A DNA stretch of 64,000 bases from Candidatus Omnitrophota bacterium (GCA_016196565.1 JACPXK010000034.1:1-64000); one strand, 5' to 3'; shown: positions 1 through 10,699, counted from the first letter of the stretch. Program-made: numbers and translations. The notes: generated by a model from the sequence alone, not told the origin.

Positions 1-3000
1 TATGTGTATGACGGGAAATTATATGTAGGCGGATGGAATGCCCTGGGAGGAAGTGAATGGCAAGGGACTTATTTATCGACAACGATTGAAGGAGGCGGCT
101 GGCATCACGTGGCACTGACGCTGAAAGCCGGAGAAACGATTAGCGCGGACGCCTTGAAGGGATATTTGGACGGCGCAGAATTTGGCAGAGCGGCCGGGTC
201 ACAATTATGGGAGCATGCGGCCTTGATTGGAATCGGCGGGATGAATAATGCAACAAAATTTCATGACGAGGCAATTATGGACGGCAACGGGAATTACTTG
301 AAAGGAGGAATCAACGGAGTAGAGATTTACAATCGCAAACTTTCGGGCCGGGAAGTAGGAATTCTTACACGATTAACTGCACCTCCGGATGTGACTCCTC
401 CGATTCTCACGCTTGTTTCGCCGAATCAAACAAATGTTGAAACATACATCGCCATTGTACAGGCCGACGGTCAAAATCTTCCGGCACAAACTTGGCAGCT
501 TGGCCGGGGCACGCACAACCTGATCGTACAAGCAACGGACTCGGCCGGTAATACTAGCCGGACTCAGCTGAGCGTTATGCGAACCGGCGTTTTACCCGAA
601 CCTCAAAATCCGCCTGCCGCTGCCAATGGACAAAAGCTTACTCAAACCTTGACCAACGGATCCGTCGCCACTTACATGGATGGAAAGCTGATCTCGATCA
701 CAACGGTTGATGGAAACCAGCTTCTTTCTCCCACATTCGATGAGTCAAATAAAATCGCAAGCACCTGGCTAAAAACCCTGGATGGCATCATCACCTATTT
801 AGAAAATGAAATCCTAATTTGGAGCCGGGATTCTGCCGGCAATGTGACCTGGTATTTTAGCGATGGAAAAGTAGAAGCTGTTCGCTCGGCTGACGGTCAA
901 TTGGCGCTCTATGCTTATCAAATCGATGATCAAAGCAATATTCTTGGCATTTTAATCACGACGGAGGATATCTCCACTTTGTTAGACGGTGAAGGCCGCA
1001 TCATTCATCAGCTTCGTCAGGACGGCCGGTGGGTGGCTTACGATCGAACCGTAAATCCTGACAGTACGCTTCGTTTGAGTCGTCCGAATCAACCGGGAAT
1101 CGATTTGCCGCTTGCCATGATTTATGCCGGTGATGAACTTCGCGAGATTACCCAAACGGACGGTACGGTGATTCGGTTTCAAAAAGGTATTCCAACGGAA
1201 ATTATTCAGCCGGACGGAGCCGTTACTTCGATATCGGCTCAGGAAAGCGGACAAATCCTTTCCGGACTCGCTGTGACTCGCGGTGGAATTACCCGTCTCT
1301 ATGGAGCTGATGGCAAGCTCACTCAAATTACTGTAAAAAATCAAGACGATCAATCGGATTTAAAAGTTGAAAATGAAGAACTGGGCGCCGTGATTCTTTC
1401 CAATGGAGACGAGGTCAGTAACGGGGTTTATGATGAAAATGACCATCTTATCAGCGGAGTGGTGACGAAAGCCGATGGAAGCCGTGTGGAATATTCCGCA
1501 GGCCTGCCCGTGGAAGCCGTGATGAAAGATGGAAACCGTATCAAGTACACAAACGGTCAAGCCAGTGAATTAATTCTTCCTGATGGGCGAAGTTATTCGC
1601 TTGATCGATCCGGAAATCGTTGGGTGGCAAGCCTCATCCTTACTCAATCACTTGCACCACTTCCCGAAGGGACTTTGACGGAAATGATTTATTTCGGAGA
1701 ATTAGAAAACCTTCAACTTGTGGAGGCCACGAGATCCGATGAGGCCCGGCTTATCTATAAAGAAGGCAGGCTCGATACCCTGACTCATAAAAACGGCACT
1801 GTCATTTCTTATATTTATGATAATCAAAGCAAGCTTGTGCGCACACTCGCGGTGAGTCCTGACAATGCTGATCCTGTGCTGCGTACTGATTATGCTTACG
1901 ACAAAATCCGTGAAGTGTATAAAGGCGATGTTTTAATCTACAAATATTCTTACGAATTTCCGGCTGATGAAATCGAAATTACCGTGATCGAAGAAGTCGA
2001 TTCCGGTCTTGTTAAGCGTTACCGGCAGGGATTACTCATTTCTCAAACCGATGCGGACGGCGCCGTCACCACTTATGAATATTCCGATAATCCCGCCGGT
2101 TATTCTGATCCTTACGAGACGGCCATCGGCATGATTTATACATTGCCGGGTGGCAATCAAGCTCATTACGAACGTACCACCAATGCCTCACAACCCTGGA
2201 AACTCATCAAGATTACGCGCGCCGACGGGTCGCAGTTACCGGATGGGGGAAAACAAGATGACAAACTAAGTGATCATAACGGAGTTAGTTCGGCTCCGGG
2301 GAAAATTGGAAACTCCGCCCAGTTCATCCGTGCCGATCAAACTTATCTTTCTGCGCCCAACAGTGTCGATCAAAATTTAAGTAATTCTGATTTTACATTT
2401 TCTGTCTGGGTTTATTTGAACAGTAATTCTGAAGAACAGGTTATTTTTACCAAAGGCCTGCCTACCGGTGAAGGAAATGAATACATGCTTGTGTTCGATC
2501 CGACCGATCCCAATCCTCAAAAAAAGCGGTTTAAACTGAATATGAACAATGGCGGCAGAATTTATGCGCACGCACTTGGAGTACCCCAAATTAATACCTG
2601 GTATTTTATTACCGGGGGATATGATTCGGCGAACGGACAATTTTTTCTCCAAGTCAATAATAGCGGGGACGATCATTTTACAACGGCTCAAAACGGCATA
2701 CAAAATACTAATGTGGGGCTTCGGCTAGGAAATTGGAATGATTATCCTGGTTTAGCCCCTTCGGCTTTGAATGGACGCATTGACGAACTTGGATTTTGGA
2801 AGCGTGTGCTCACAGCTCAAGAGCGGACTGACCTTTACAATGCTGGCCAGGGCAATCGATTCGATGTTTCACGTTATGGTTTTGACGTGGATTCAAGTGG
2901 GAAACTTTCCCAAGATTTAGTCACTTATTACAATTTCGAGGAAACCTCCGGCACACGCGCTGACTCCGCAAATCTTTCTTCATTAATAGAAAAGGCCGTG

Positions 3001-6000
3001 CTGCCGGCCGATTATGCTGGACTACGCCGTATGGCCGAGCAAGGCACGCTGACTCCTATCCAACCGGATGATTTGGACCGGTCCATTCAAACTGCGATAG
3101 GCATGGTTCAAACTTTGCCCGGCGGAAATCAAGCGCATTACGAACGCACGTCAAATCCTGCCGAGCCTTGGAAGCTGGTTAAGATCACCCGGCCGGATGG
3201 TACGCTACCCACCAGCGCAAGCCAAGGAAAAGATCCGCTTACCGACCACAATGGGGTAGGCGCAGCTGCCGGCAAAATCGGCAATGCCGCTCAGTTCATT
3301 ACCGCAAATCAAACCTATCTTTCTGGCGGAGATACCGCTGACCTTTCAATGGGGAATATTGATTTTTCTATGTCCGTTTGGGTTTACCTGGACACCCTTG
3401 ATGAAGACATGGCGGTTCTTTATAAAGGTCCCGGCGGTCAGGGAGATCCCGAATACTGGTTGAGATGGGAGCATGGGCGAGGGGATAGATTCGCTTTTCA
3501 AGTTACCGATGGAACATCTCCTGGCAATGAAGTGACCACATCCGGTTTTCCTTCACCGCAAGCAAAGGCATGGCATCATCTTTTCGTCTGGCATGATTCG
3601 ATTAACAATTTATTGGGAATAAGCTTGGACAATACCTACTCTCAAACGGTGCCTTATTCCGGCGGCGGATTCAATGGGGATTTCCCGTTTGAAATAGGAA
3701 GAAGATTCCCCAAAAATTCACAATCCGAAAATTATTGGAACGGCCGGATTGACGAATTGGGTGTGTGGAAAAAAGTTCTTACCGCGCAGGAGCGCAATGA
3801 CCTTTATAACGCCGGAAATGGAAATACATTCCGCAATGAGCGATTTGCTTTTGATGTCGATTCTAACAATAGGCTTACTGACGGGCTGACGGCTTATTAC
3901 AATTTCGAGGAAACCTCCGGCACACGCGCCGATTCCGTGGATTTTGCCGCATTCACCGCTCGAGTTGCTTTGCCGGCGAGTCGCAGTTCTTTGCGCCAGC
4001 TTGTCGAACAGGGGGCTTTGAAAGTAGTTCAACCCGCAGATGTGCCTGCCAGTGCGCCATCTCCGTCATCGCCATCACCGGTTCTCATTCGATCTACCGT
4101 GAGTTATCAGGGCAAGGTTCGCGAAACTTTCACTTATCGCTATGAAGATGAAAAGAGTCTTGTGACGGATGCCGGCGGTGTTACGCGAACTTACGACATG
4201 ACCAAGCGTCTTCTTGCGATCGAGCATCCGGACGGCACGAAATACGGAGTTACCTACTCGCGGGATTTGTCAGAGGAACAGCGCTTAGCTTTGGAAGCCA
4301 GCCGTCTTCGCACCGTGGAATATACCGATTTGGATGGAATCAAGAAAACCATGCAGATTTCAGATCCGAATATGCAGCCGTTTGACGATCAAAAAGGCGA
4401 AGAGATCACCATCCAGCATTTAATCCGCCGGCGATTGCATGACGGAACCGTTTTGGAATATGCGTTCGGCCAGCTTCGGGAAGTCCATCTTCCCGATGGA
4501 AAAATTCTGACAAATTTTACCGCGGACCGAAACGGCATTCCGATCCGGGCTATTTTGAAACTTCCCGACGGAACTCAGCGTAACATTCAAAATGGGGCGC
4601 TTGTGGAATTGACTCAAGAAGGCGAAGTAACGCTTCGCTATCGTGAAGACTCTTTGGTGGAAATAGGAATTCCGGTGAATGCGCTGGAGAAGGTAACCGT
4701 GAGTTCCGTCGGTCTCGATGCCGGGGGACATTTGAAGTCGGGAGAAGTTCTCTTGCCGTCAGGAGATCGTCTTTTTGTGCAAGGCGGCCGTTTCGCTTCC
4801 GGTCGTCTTTCGGATGGAACGGAAATACGAAGCGTCAATGTTGAAAAAGATGGACTGACCGGCGCTACCCTTTCGGTCAGTGGTTCCAATGTTTTGTTAA
4901 GTGACACACGCAATGTCGAAGTAACCCTTCCTTCCGGTCAGAAATATCTTTATCGTTATAAAGCGGATGCCGAGGGACAGCCTACCGACGAACTTGAAAG
5001 CATGACTTTTCTCGATGACTTTGAAGACAACAATTCTCTTGATTGGCGTACCACGGGTGGTTGGTCCGTGAGTGGTGGAGATTTGCGTGGATCTGAAATG
5101 AATTTTAGTGATAGTGCGCCTTCGATTTATGCTCAAACGGGACTCAATTGGGAGGATTACACCGTTACTTCCAATTTTACTTATGAACAAATCACAGGGA
5201 AATCTTCCGAGGCCCGGGTTTTATTCCGGTATGAGGATGATAATAACTATTACCTTGCTCAAACGATTCGCAGAACAAGTGATCCCCATAAGGACTGGCA
5301 TCTTATGCTGGGAGGGCGAGTGGCAGGACAATCCTTCGAAGCGGTTTGGATTCCTTTAGGCGGGTTTAGCGAAGGGGGCCAGCATATTTTAAATGTGGAA
5401 GTCAAAGGCTCTAATTTCCGCGTTTATTTGGATGGAAGTTTCCGCGGGGAATTTTCAGACGAGCGTCTTCCTCGTGGATCGGTGGGGTATTCCGTAAGAA
5501 CCGCAATTACACGTTTTCATTCTTTGGAAGTCAAATTTCCCGGAGGAGATTTGCGCGATTCCGCCACTTATGAAGTGGATAGAAAACTCCGGGATCTGCG
5601 CCACGTGGTCTCTCAAGCCAACAACTCTTTAAACTCTCTGGGATTTCTTCCGCCGAGTTTTGATCCGGAGCTGGCAAATTCCACTCAGCTTCAAGTGTTG
5701 GAAGAATCCACCGATCCGGAGGTCAAAGCCGTAGTCGCCGCTGTCCGTCAAGCGAGCGCGGATCCTACTTTGCCCATTGTCACAGAAATGGACAGCCAGG
5801 GAAAATTGATTGCCGTGAAGCGAATTGACGGCTCTGTTGTGACTTACAATTCTTTTCAAAAACCGACTGCCCAATATGATATCGACGGCCGGGTTCAAAC
5901 CGAATATATCTACGATAATCAAGGAAGGTTGCTGCAACTTTTTATGCGCGGGGCCCGCGATGGATTTGATGAGCGCGAAGAAGTGATGAAGCGCGAAGTC

Positions 6001-9000
6001 ACACGACGGAAATCCGAAGCTTTACGGGAACTGGCGTTACAGAAAAAGATACTCAAGCAGGAAATGGAAGCCAACCTTACTGTCGCGCGCAGTTCCTTGG
6101 CGAATATTGCACAGTCCATTCAAGATCAACTTGAATTGATGGAAAAAATGGATGTTCAAGGGAAGGCGGCCAAACGTCAAAAAGGCCAGGCTCTGGATCA
6201 ATTGCGAAGCGGACTCAATACCGTGCTCGACAAACAAATGGAGCTGGAAGAAAAGTATGCAGAGGCTTTGGTAGCGCTTGAAGGTGAAAACGGAGAAGTT
6301 GCCATTCAAAAAGCCAAGATTGAAGAAGAAACCAATAAAGCTTTTCAGGAAATAGAAACTCAAAAGGAAGCTTTCTTTAAGGAAATCCTCCGGCAGGAAA
6401 TCCGGCCGGTGGCGGATTGGGTATACCGGGATATTTTGGGCCGGGATCCTTCGATGGAAACCGAGCTTAAGCAATTAGTGGAAGAAGCTTATCTGCGTCA
6501 AAAAGATTTACCGGCCAGTCAACTCCCTCCGCCGGTTGATATCGCCGCGCTCACTCAAACTATCAAAGCTTTACCGGAATATGCCTTCCGTTCCACGGAA
6601 GTTCAAAGCATTAAAAATCAAGTGGCGCAAAAACTTACGGAATATGTTCAAGGTAATCCCGGCGAGCGGCAAGCACTTTTGGATTTATTAGGGCTTAATA
6701 TTTCCGAAATTATTGACCTTAAAGAAGCGGATGTAACCAAAATTTTGGCATGGTTAAACGGTCAGGGAAATCATTTTGGGCATTCCGCGTTTCTTGCCCT
6801 TAAAGAGTATCTTGCGGGGCAGGGGATTCAAGCAACCACGGTTAATTTGGCGGTGCAAACCATTCTGATCGATGTTTTGGCTGGCGTCATTAATCCCAAA
6901 ACCGCCGGAGATTTGGAGCTTTCTCTTTTTTCTCTTCAGCGCGTCGCCAAACTTCAGGGGGGAACAGGCTTTGCCGCCCAAATTGATTTTTTGGATCTTC
7001 AAAGTTTACTTGCCTCCGGAAAACCCGTGATCGCTCACGTTAATACTAATCATTATATTGTCATTCTTTCTATTGCCGAGGATGGGACGATTACTTACCG
7101 GGAACCCAATCAAGGTCCCGAAGGCGAGACACTCACGATGACTCAAGCCGAATTTATCCGTATTTGGAAAGGTGCCGTGCTGACTCCGCGCGCGCCGCCG
7201 CGCACGTATCAAATTTTATCTGACCGCGAAGCTCAATCCATTCGCGGGTCTTTCTTCCTGGCCGCCATTATTTTTCTTATCATCGCCTTCCGCGAACAAA
7301 TCGCCAAGTTTCTTCATTCCGTTGCTATCTGGATCAATGATTATTTACCTTCTTTCATTTCCCCGATTAAATCCACTTTAGTTGCGCTTTTTGCCGGATT
7401 CGGAAATCTTCTTCAGGGAAATTTTAAAGAAGCACTTATGCAATTGGGGACCGTCGCGCTTACGGTTGCCATGGCCATCGTTAATCCCCTGGCTTTCGTT
7501 ATCAGTACGACTATTTCCACCGCTCTGACGGCTCTGGGTGCTAATCCCACAATTACGGCTTTAGTCAGTGCTTTTGTTTCCGGAGGAGTTGCTGGAGGAT
7601 TAGGCGCTGCAGCCAACGCTGCCTTTACTTTCAGTCAGGCTGTCGGTCACGGCATTGTTTCAGGACTTCAAGCTATGGCGGTTACTGCCGCAGAATTGGG
7701 ATCGATTCATATGGGTTTGAATCCGGCGCTGGCGGGCCTTGCGGGAATTGGAGTCAATGCTATCGCGGGCAGTCTTCTTCATGGGACCGATGCCCCTATT
7801 AAAGATATTAATGGAGATATTGTTCTTGATGCTAATGGTTTGCCCATGATGCAACATCTCTTTGGCTTTGAAGCCCTTAGCCATACGCTTTCCACTCAAT
7901 TGCTGCCTACATTCGTAAAAGAACTCGGTATTTATGGAATTGCAAAATTGGGAGAATCCATAGGGTTGGATCCCCGTATTACTTCTTTAGTAGGAGGTGC
8001 TTTCCAGAATATTGTCTCCAATGTATCAAGAGGAATTAAATTTTCTGAAATTATTCATGAAGTAAAAAAGGAAATTCTTCGAGATGGCACTCGAATTGGA
8101 ATTCAAATGATCGGCGAAGAGATAGGGCTTAGCCCCTTGCTCGCCGCTCTTTCATCTCGTGCTCTAACCAGTTCCATTGCAGCCGGTTTAAATGCACACA
8201 CCAATATTATCGAAGAATTGGGAAAGGCTTTTTGGGTTGCAACGACAAAATTTGTCAACTTCCTCCAAGCGCAGCTTAGTACGCCAGAGAAAATCATTGA
8301 ATTTTCTTATCTGCTTAAAAATCATAGCCTTGAAGAAGTTTTAGAACAAGAAATGACGACTATTCTCGAAAGAGAAGCTGTGGAATCTGTGGTGGGAGAT
8401 GGTGGTATCGTGTCGATTCTTACCCGGCAAACTAAATTCATTGAGCTTAACGGTGTTTTTGTCAAAGAAGTAACAATTAATGATAAAACGACTTTATATT
8501 TTCATGCCGTATCCAATGACCTCATCGGCAGAAGAAATGGGAATCATACCGAATGGGGATTGTTTGTCCGGGGAATCGACCAAAAATTTCACCTATGGAG
8601 AGGAACTTCCACGGTTGATTTTGAATTTGCTCGGACTCATGTGAGTTTCGAAAATGGAAGGCCAAAAGGTGCGGCGGTTGATTGGTTGGTAAAAGATGAA
8701 GAACGTCAATTGTTGATTCATCCGACTCCAGACACTTCTAGTTTGGATTTTAATGAGGATGGAACAACGATTAAGGAAGGAATGATAGAAAATACATTCA
8801 CAGGAGTTAAAGTGGTTATTCATGATGGCGTAATGCGTGAGCTGATAGTTCCCACTTCTGCCGGATATTCGCATGATATTTTGGCGAATATCGATGTCTC
8901 CAATATACCTCCTCAGGAACTTTTTAAGCTTATCGAGTATGGTGTCGGAAATGGAGTCGGCAATGGAGAGGAAGAGGGTAATTTGCCACAGAATATTGAC

Positions 9001-9675
9001 AAATTCAGAGACGATTTGGCGCGTGAAATCGACCCTCGATTTGTAATGCCTTTGCCTCTTTACGAGACAGGCAATTTTATTACCGATTCGCTTTCCTGGA
9101 TTTTAGATGCGATGGGAACCAATATTATTACCAATGAAGTCCGTTACAAATTAGATGCGGAAATCATGGCCAGAGGAAGTCTTCCGCCTACGAGACTGGT
9201 TTATTCAGGGAATTTTCAACCTTTGCTCAGGGCTATTGAAAAAGAAGGGTATGAAATCGATACCCTTGTGGTTATTGGGGGTCCTACGGTGATGGATGAC
9301 CGTATCCCGGATCAAATCAAGCGGATTGTTTATGTTGTGGGCGAACAGGACAATGTTCCAGGGGTGGATCGAATTCCTAATTTCAGGCATCGAAACGATT
9401 CTGCGGGACAATCGGGAGTAGAAACGATTCTCGTGCGGATGGCTAATTCTGCCGGAGCGGTCAAACACACCGATTATTTTCAGTGGCCGGGTGATACTAA
9501 TCCTTATCATGCAATATCTCATAATTTTTTGCTGGAATTGACCAAGGCCTCACCGCTAGGTTCGGACCCCAGAAATTTATTCAATGCCTTAGGACTTCAA
9601 CCGGTTAACGGCATTTACAGGGTTGATGTGGGAGATTTAGAATTTCAAAATGTTTTAAATAACTTTCGTGAGTAA
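1..9675 (+). CDS. Giant LamG / YD-repeat surface protein, 5'-truncated by the window
   Basis: The frame is open from base 1, so the true start lies upstream; about 3224 residues are visible. In order (numbered from base 1): a LamG-like fold (1-125), an Ig/HYR-like segment (130-200), RHS/YD-like repeats rich in D-G-x-x-x-x-Y (200-710), two near-identical LamG units (about 710-990 and 1030-1315, each ending YNFEETSGTRADS), more YD repeats, a third sugar-binding-like beta domain (about 1670-1845), a charged coiled coil (1990-2135), a degenerate C39-peptidase-like domain (2250-2400), a membrane segment, a long Gly/Ala-rich hydrophobic region (2455-2600) and a C-terminal region with a possible alpha/beta-hydrolase elbow (VYSGNF). 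The layout resembles RHS/polymorphic-toxin-type secreted proteins with a variable C-terminus. A role in adhesion or interaction is inference. The gene ends 15 bases before the convergent NYN gene. Confidence 0.85.
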   Translation, partial: YVYDGKLYVGGWNALGGSEWQGTYLSTTIEGGGWHHVALTLKAGETISADALKGYLDGAEFGRAAGSQLWEHAALIGIGGMNNATKFHDEAIMDGNGNYLKGGINGVEIYNRKLSGREVGILTRLTAPPDVTPPILTLVSPNQTNVETYIAIVQADGQNLPAQTWQLGRGTHNLIVQATDSAGNTSRTQLSVMRTGVLPEPQNPPAAANGQKLTQTLTNGSVATYMDGKLISITTVDGNQLLSPTFDESNKIASTWLKTLDGIITYLENEILIWSRDSAGNVTWYFSDGKVEAVRSADGQLALYAYQIDDQSNILGILITTEDISTLLDGEGRIIHQLRQDGRWVAYDRTVNPDSTLRLSRPNQPGIDLPLAMIYAGDELREITQTDGTVIRFQKGIPTEIIQPDGAVTSISAQESGQILSGLAVTRGGITRLYGADGKLTQITVKNQDDQSDLKVENEELGAVILSNGDEVSNGVYDENDHLISGVVTKADGSRVEYSAGLPVEAVMKDGNRIKYTNGQASELILPDGRSYSLDRSGNRWVASLILTQSLAPLPEGTLTEMIYFGELENLQLVEATRSDEARLIYKEGRLDTLTHKNGTVISYIYDNQSKLVRTLAVSPDNADPVLRTDYAYDKIREVYKGDVLIYKYSYEFPADEIEITVIEEVDSGLVKRYRQGLLISQTDADGAVTTYEYSDNPAGYSDPYETAIGMIYTLPGGNQAHYERTTNASQPWKLIKITRADGSQLPDGGKQDDKLSDHNGVSSAPGKIGNSAQFIRADQTYLSAPNSVDQNLSNSDFTFSVWVYLNSNSEEQVIFTKGLPTGEGNEYMLVFDPTDPNPQKKRFKLNMNNGGRIYAHALGVPQINTWYFITGGYDSANGQFFLQVNNSGDDHFTTAQNGIQNTNVGLRLGNWNDYPGLAPSALNGRIDELGFWKRVLTAQERTDLYNAGQGNRFDVSRYGFDVDSSGKLSQDLVTYYNFEETSGTRADSANLSSLIEKAVLPADYAGLRRMAEQGTLTPIQPDDLDRSIQTAIGMVQTLPGGNQAHYERTSNPAEPWKLVKITRPDGTLPTSASQGKDPLTDHNGVGAAAGKIGNAAQFITANQTYLSGGDTADLSMGNIDFSMSVWVYLDTLDEDMAVLYKGPGGQGDPEYWLRWEHGRGDRFAFQVTDGTSPGNEVTTSGFPSPQAKAWHHLFVWHDSINNLLGISLDNTYSQTVPYSGGGFNGDFPFEIGRRFPKNSQSENYWNGRIDELGVWKKVLTAQERNDLYNAGNGNTFRNERFAFDVDSNNRLTDGLTAYYNFEETSGTRADSVDFAAFTARVALPASRSSLRQLVEQGALKVVQPADVPASAPSPSSPSPVLIRSTVSYQGKVRETFTYRYEDEKSLVTDAGGVTRTYDMTKRLLAIEHPDGTKYGVTYSRDLSEEQRLALEASRLRTVEYTDLDGIKKTMQISDPNMQPFDDQKGEEITIQHLIRRRLHDGTVLEYAFGQLREVHLPDGKILTNFTADRNGIPIRAILKLPDGTQRNIQNGALVELTQEGEVTLRYREDSLVEIGIPVNALEKVTVSSVGLDAGGHLKSGEVLLPSGDRLFVQGGRFASGRLSDGTEIRSVNVEKDGLTGATLSVSGSNVLLSDTRNVEVTLPSGQKYLYRYKADAEGQPTDELESMTFLDDFEDNNSLDWRTTGGWSVSGGDLRGSEMNFSDSAPSIYAQTGLNWEDYTVTSNFTYEQITGKSSEARVLFRYEDDNNYYLAQTIRRTSDPHKDWHLMLGGRVAGQSFEAVWIPLGGFSEGGQHILNVEVKGSNFRVYLDGSFRGEFSDERLPRGSVGYSVRTAITRFHSLEVKFPGGDLRDSATYEVDRKLRDLRHVVSQANNSLNSLGFLPPSFDPELANSTQLQVLEESTDPEVKAVVAAVRQASADPTLPIVTEMDSQGKLIAVKRIDGSVVTYNSFQKPTAQYDIDGRVQTEYIYDNQGRLLQLFMRGARDGFDEREEVMKREVTRRKSEALRELALQKKILKQEMEANLTVARSSLANIAQSIQDQLELMEKMDVQGKAAKRQKGQALDQLRSGLNTVLDKQMELEEKYAEALVALEGENGEVAIQKAKIEEETNKAFQEIETQKEAFFKEILRQEIRPVADWVYRDILGRDPSMETELKQLVEEAYLRQKDLPASQLPPPVDIAALTQTIKALPEYAFRSTEVQSIKNQVAQKLTEYVQGNPGERQALLDLLGLNISEIIDLKEADVTKILAWLNGQGNHFGHSAFLALKEYLAGQGIQATTVNLAVQTILIDVLAGVINPKTAGDLELSLFSLQRVAKLQGGTGFAAQIDFLDLQSLLASGKPVIAHVNTNHYIVILSIAEDGTITYREPNQGPEGETLTMTQAEFIRIWKGAVLTPRAPPRTYQILSDREAQSIRGSFFLAAIIFLIIAFREQIAKFLHSVAIWINDYLPSFISPIKSTLVALFAGFGNLLQGNFKEALMQLGTVALTVAMAIVNPLAFVISTTISTALTALGANPTITALVSAFVSGGVAGGLGAAANAAFTFSQAVGHGIVSGLQAMAVTAAELGSIHMGLNPALAGLAGIGVNAIAGSLLHGTDAPIKDINGDIVLDANGLPMMQHLFGFEALSHTLSTQLLPTFVKELGIYGIAKLGESIGLDPRITSLVGGAFQNIVSNVSRGIKFSEIIHEVKKEILRDGTRIGIQMIGEEIGLSPLLAALSSRALTSSIAAGLNAHTNIIEELGKAFWVATTKFVNFLQAQLSTPEKIIEFSYLLKNHSLEEVLEQEMTTILEREAVESVVGDGGIVSILTRQTKFIELNGVFVKEVTINDKTTLYFHAVSNDLIGRRNGNHTEWGLFVRGIDQKFHLWRGTSTVDFEFARTHVSFENGRPKGAAVDWLVKDEERQLLIHPTPDTSSLDFNEDGTTIKEGMIENTFTGVKVVIHDGVMRELIVPTSAGYSHDILANIDVSNIPPQELFKLIEYGVGNGVGNGEEEGNLPQNIDKFRDDLAREIDPRFVMPLPLYETGNFITDSLSWILDAMGTNIITNEVRYKLDAEIMARGSLPPTRLVYSGNFQPLLRAIEKEGYEIDTLVVIGGPTVMDDRIPDQIKRIVYVVGEQDNVPGVDRIPNFRHRNDSAGQSGVETILVRMANSAGAVKHTDYFQWPGDTNPYHAISHNFLLELTKASPLGSDPRNLFNALGLQPVNGIYRVDVGDLEFQNVLNNFRE
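2117..3940 (+). repeat. Tandem duplication of a LamG-encoding unit
   Basis: Two units of roughly 970 bases lie head to tail inside the giant gene. Unit 1 begins near 2117 (TAIGMIYTLPGGNQAHYER) and unit 2 near 3091 (TAIGMVQTLPGGNQAHYER). Both end in the same YNFEETSGTRADS peptide, and the DNA around 2929-2960 and 3900-3930 is nearly identical. The intervening LamG cores have diverged more than the edges. Confidence 0.8.
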
Positions 9676-9690
9676 CCGCTGTCCTATAGA

Positions 9691-10188
9691 TTAAAGGCCG
9701 AGCTTTTTTTTGTATTCTTCGGTGATTTTTTTGGCGGTAGCGGAAGAAAGGGTTGGATTTTCGGCAGGGCGTGATTTGCCGCTGTTTTTATTTTCTACGA
9801 TGTTCACAAGCTCTTCGAATTCTCGAACACTCATTCGATTCACTCCATAAGCGCGCGCGTGATTGCGTACAAAATTATCGTCCGAGACTACGCATTTTCT
9901 GCTTTTTGGCGGTAACTCTTCCAGAAGTACATTAATACGTTCATCGGCTGTCTCATCTGTTTCCGAAAATACCAGCCGGATTCCAGGCGGCGCTGCCTGG
10001 GGGAGATCGCGGAACTGGCTTCGTCCGTCAAAAACCAAAATCATGGACTCAATATCTCCGCGCGCGCGAATGAGGGCAGAGCAAAGTACGGTTAAGGCTT
10101 CGCGAGCCGTACGCAATTCTTTATTCAACACCGTTTCAAACCGGCGCATTTTGTGTAAAACGTTATAGGCATCGAGAATGTAAATCAC
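9691..10188 (-). CDS. NYN-domain (YacP-like) protein, putative ribonuclease
   Basis: 165 residues, similar in length to YacP/Rae1-type NYN proteins. The N-terminus MIYILDAYNVL carries the first acidic residue (D6) of the PIN/NYN nuclease fold. VFDGRS near residue 55 and VVSDDNFVRNHARAYG near residue 100 supply the other expected acidic positions. YacP homologues cleave RNA, in some cases on the ribosome; that function is known for the family and not shown here. The start is GTG (10186-10188) with no ribosome binding site, but a TAGAAT box lies five bases upstream, which would give a leaderless message. It is convergent with the giant gene and divergent from the lipoprotein. Confidence 0.75.
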   Translation of the reverse strand: MIYILDAYNVLHKMRRFETVLNKELRTAREALTVLCSALIRARGDIESMILVFDGRSQFRDLPQAAPPGIRLVFSETDETADERINVLLEELPPKSRKCVVSDDNFVRNHARAYGVNRMSVREFEELVNIVENKNSGKSRPAENPTLSSATAKKITEEYKKKLGL

Positions 10189-10339
10189 GCCTCATTCTAT
10201 CAAAGAAAGCTTTTTTCGGGAGAGTTCATTATTTCGGGTTTACCCCTACAGCTGAACGATATTCCGCCTGACAATCCCTTGCGGAGATTGCCCGTAAAAT
10301 ATTGGCATTCAACGAATGATCAACCTGAGGGAGAAAATC

Positions 10340-10699
10340 ATGAAAAATTTCGAAAAATCATCAATCGCTTTACTTGTTATTGCGGCATTTTTATCGGGCT
10401 GCAGCAGCACGACCGTAGCGAGGAATTTTAACGGTGTTCCCACGACAGAAGGAGAACCGATCGGGCATATCAGCACATCCAATGTGGCCATCCACCTTCT
10501 GCTCGGGAAAAACCCGGTTTGGGGTGATGCCAGTCTTCCGAAAACCGTAGAAGATTTTACGGCCGCGGCAAAAGCGGAACGGGCTTCGAAGGTTCGTATT
10601 GTCCAATCCAAAAGGATGAATTGGTGGTTTATTTTCTTCCCGTTTACTTTGCTTATCACGCCTGTGACCAGCAATGTGGCCGGAGACGCGATTGCCTAA
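10340..10699 (+). CDS. Small lipoprotein, unknown function
   Basis: 119 residues. The start at 10340 is preferred over an in-frame ATG at 10316 because a GAGGGAG ribosome binding site lies just before it and because the signal peptide then reads MKNFEKSSIALLVIAAFLSGC, with a clear lipobox LSGC. The mature part is short, with a conserved-looking GKNPVWGDASLPKTVEDFTAAAKAE stretch broken here into GKNPVWGDAS and the helix after it, then a hydrophobic tail (WWFIFFPFTLLITPV). It probably sits in the inner or outer membrane. I do not recognise the family. It ends exactly where the convergent permease gene ends. Confidence 0.7.
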   Translation: MKNFEKSSIALLVIAAFLSGCSSTTVARNFNGVPTTEGEPIGHISTSNVAIHLLLGKNPVWGDASLPKTVEDFTAAAKAERASKVRIVQSKRMNWWFIFFPFTLLITPVTSNVAGDAIA

